This document shows, piece by piece, positions 63,003 through 64,000 of a stretch of DNA of 64,000 nucleotides. Under the pieces are notes generated by a model. That model saw nothing but the letters and a program-made list of their open reading frames with translations, searched no databases and was not told the origin of the DNA. The stretch is from Plasmodium coatneyi (lineage: Eukaryota; Apicomplexa; Aconoidasida; Haemosporida; Plasmodiidae). The position numbers were made by a program, and so were the translations under genes. The stretch spans positions 186,001-250,000 of the forward strand of contig NC_033559.1 in the NCBI RefSeq assembly GCF_001680005.1, in the 5' to 3' direction. Each line of letters opens with the position of its first letter. Position 1 is the first letter of the stretch.

Positions 63003-63197
63003 ATGGTAAGGGCTTTTCCAAGAAGGTTTGCTATGCCTGTCTACGGCAGTGCAAGTATGCGTTTTTTCGCGAAAAAAAAAAAGCAGACGGGTGAAGCTTC
63101 AACACGCAGTAGCTACATAATTCCTTGCGTGCGATACAGTCCTGAGCACATCCGGGAAAAGGTTGCTCAAAATCGTGAAATCCGTTCCTACAAATGA
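63003..63197 (+). CDS. Possible 64-residue small protein
   Basis: Open frame starting MVRAFPRRFAMPVYGSAS and ending VAQNREIRSYK. The translation is basic, mixes codons more evenly than surrounding chance frames and contains a plausible segment, YIIPCVRYSPEHIREK. The N-terminus has the Arg/Ala/Phe character of a mitochondrial presequence. No family is recognised, and a chance frame is a real possibility because open frames of this length are common in this DNA. It could be an exon of the next gene's leader or an upstream open frame. Confidence 0.2.
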   Translation: MVRAFPRRFAMPVYGSASMRFFAKKKKQTGEASTRSSYIIPCVRYSPEHIREKVAQNREIRSYK

Positions 63198-63692
63198 ACC
63201 GCAAAGAAAAATAATGTCAAGCTTTGCTAGAGATGTGTGTACACTCCTGTTAGAATATCTTCCTGTCAAGAGCTTAATTAGTATAATGAAAAGCAGTTTC
63301 CATCTTGAAGTATTTTTTTTTTTTTTTTTTTTTTTTTCTCCTTTTAAAATACAAAAATAAATTTAGCTAACTCATTTTGAGAACTTACACACTTGGTGTT
63401 ACCCCCATTTTGGCGTTAATTTTCCACAAATTTACATAAAACAGGGAAAGGTAAAATTCCTTTAGCGACAAACCTGACGAAGGTGTGCAAAGTGGGAACT
63501 ACACATCGCAAAAGGCAGATGGTAAAGCTGACCCTTTGGGAGGAAAAAATGTAAAAAAAAAGAAAAAGTGACAATTCTCCATTTTTCCCTTCCAACGTTT
63601 TTCCAACACAGTGCATCCTCATTGCATGTTTTAAAAAAAAAAAAACTTCAACGTGGTAACATACAATTGTGCGTAACCTCTTTTTTAAAAAA

Positions 63693-64000
63693 ATGACTCC
63701 AAATAAAAAAAACCACAAAAACTACGAATCTCACAAATCCCTCCAATCTCGGGAAGATCGCGAAAGCCACCATTTTCGCAAGGTTCACAATTTTCACCTG
63801 AACGATAACGAAATTTTGAGCCCTACCAAAGGAGGCATAAAATTAGATGTGAACAAACTGAGCATATTAAGTTTTTCTGGCACACCAAGAAAGGAGGAAC
63901 AGAAAAAAAAGGAAAGCCGCCTCCCCAATTATGAGCAAATTCAAAATAACACCCTAGACTTTTACATTCCATTAAATGAAAGAAGTGACACACCTAAGAA
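63693..64000 (+). CDS. 5' end of a gene cut by the window edge (possibly ORC1)
   Basis: From the ATG at 63693 the frame stays open to the window end, 102 complete codons with no stop. The translation begins MTPNKKNHKNYESHKS and is basic and hydrophilic, with KLSILSFSGTPRKEEQ and LDFYIPLNE later. I do not recognise a domain. From memory, the gene next to HMGB1 in P. falciparum is the origin recognition complex subunit ORC1, transcribed divergently, and its N-terminus is a long basic region; synteny therefore suggests ORC1, but the sequence here does not prove it. An A-rich leader precedes the ATG. Confidence 0.6.
   Translation, partial: MTPNKKNHKNYESHKSLQSREDRESHHFRKVHNFHLNDNEILSPTKGGIKLDVNKLSILSFSGTPRKEEQKKKESRLPNYEQIQNNTLDFYIPLNERSDTPK

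Larger units (their letters stand above)
58631..63692. promoter_or_regulatory. Long divergent intergenic region upstream of HMGB1
   Basis: About 5 kb between the HMGB1 start and the start of the gene at the right edge, the longest non-coding stretch in the window. The part near 59500-60120 is rich in TA steps, TACGTA-like palindromes and long homopolymers (A at 59870-59892, T at 60082-60111). Farther right it is less AT-rich. It must hold two promoters. Short open frames are present but only one (63003-63197) has a translation that looks non-random. No tRNA or rRNA was recognised. Confidence 0.5.

Noticed and set aside
1..64000. Searched by eye for tRNA, rRNA, CRISPR arrays, transposons, telomere repeats and multigene-family (variant antigen) members
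   Set aside because: None recognised. tRNA-like TTCGAATCC strings (for example near 3660) lack a matching cloverleaf.

Overview
The window is nuclear DNA of a malaria parasite, most likely of the Plasmodium vivax / simian clade (P. vivax, P. cynomolgi, P. knowlesi and relatives). The grounds are Lys/Asn/Glu-rich proteins with long low-complexity inserts, short GT-AG introns whose 3' ends are often C-rich, many poly(A) and poly(T) runs, and base composition less AT-extreme than P. falciparum. From memory and unchecked, the gene order (phosphate carrier, dynein heavy chain, cyclophilin, Alba-type protein, HMGB1) matches the left part of P. falciparum chromosome 12. No mobile element, CRISPR array, rRNA or tRNA was seen. 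The species was not determined. All splice sites given here were inferred by hand from reading frame, phase and GT-AG signals. Layout, left to right: COX19-type twin-CX9C copper/cytochrome oxidase assembly protein (-, 312-947); acidic conserved protein of unknown function in two exons (-, 2258-3329); a 71-residue protein inferred from four small exons (-, 3767-4699); a six-exon DEAD-box RNA helicase of probable organellar type (-, 4844-8034); a seven-exon SRAP/HMCES DNA-protein-crosslink sensor (+, 8606-10723); mitochondrial phosphate carrier (-, 11456-12427); a 34-exon dynein heavy chain of about 5,540 residues that fills a third of the window (+, 14661-36159); an eight-exon cyclophilin of 26 kDa (-, 36238-37898); a TGS1-type cap hypermethylase (-, 38826-41651); a six-exon, 1,997-residue NEMF/Rqc2 homologue (-, 42812-49669); an AATF/Bfr2-type ribosome-biogenesis protein (+, 52770-54677); a 90-residue Alba-domain protein (+, 55587-56180); HMGB1 (-, 58307-58630); and the 5' end of a gene that runs off the right edge (+, from 63693), possibly ORC1 by synteny. 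Most genes are housekeeping: mitochondrial assembly and transport, RNA processing (helicase, TGS1, Bfr2), ribosome quality control (NEMF), genome maintenance and chromatin (HMCES, Alba, HMGB1), folding (cyclophilin) and microtubule-based functions (dynein). Neighbours are transcribed separately and do not form an operon. The two most unusual observations are (1) a dynein heavy chain with a recognisable ring, stalk and C-terminus whose main ATPase site, AAA1, has lost its Walker B acidic pair and has a degenerate Walker A, and (2) an array in the NEMF/Rqc2 homologue that alternates RVxF-like (possible PP1-docking) motifs with a conserved block of about 25 residues, five times.
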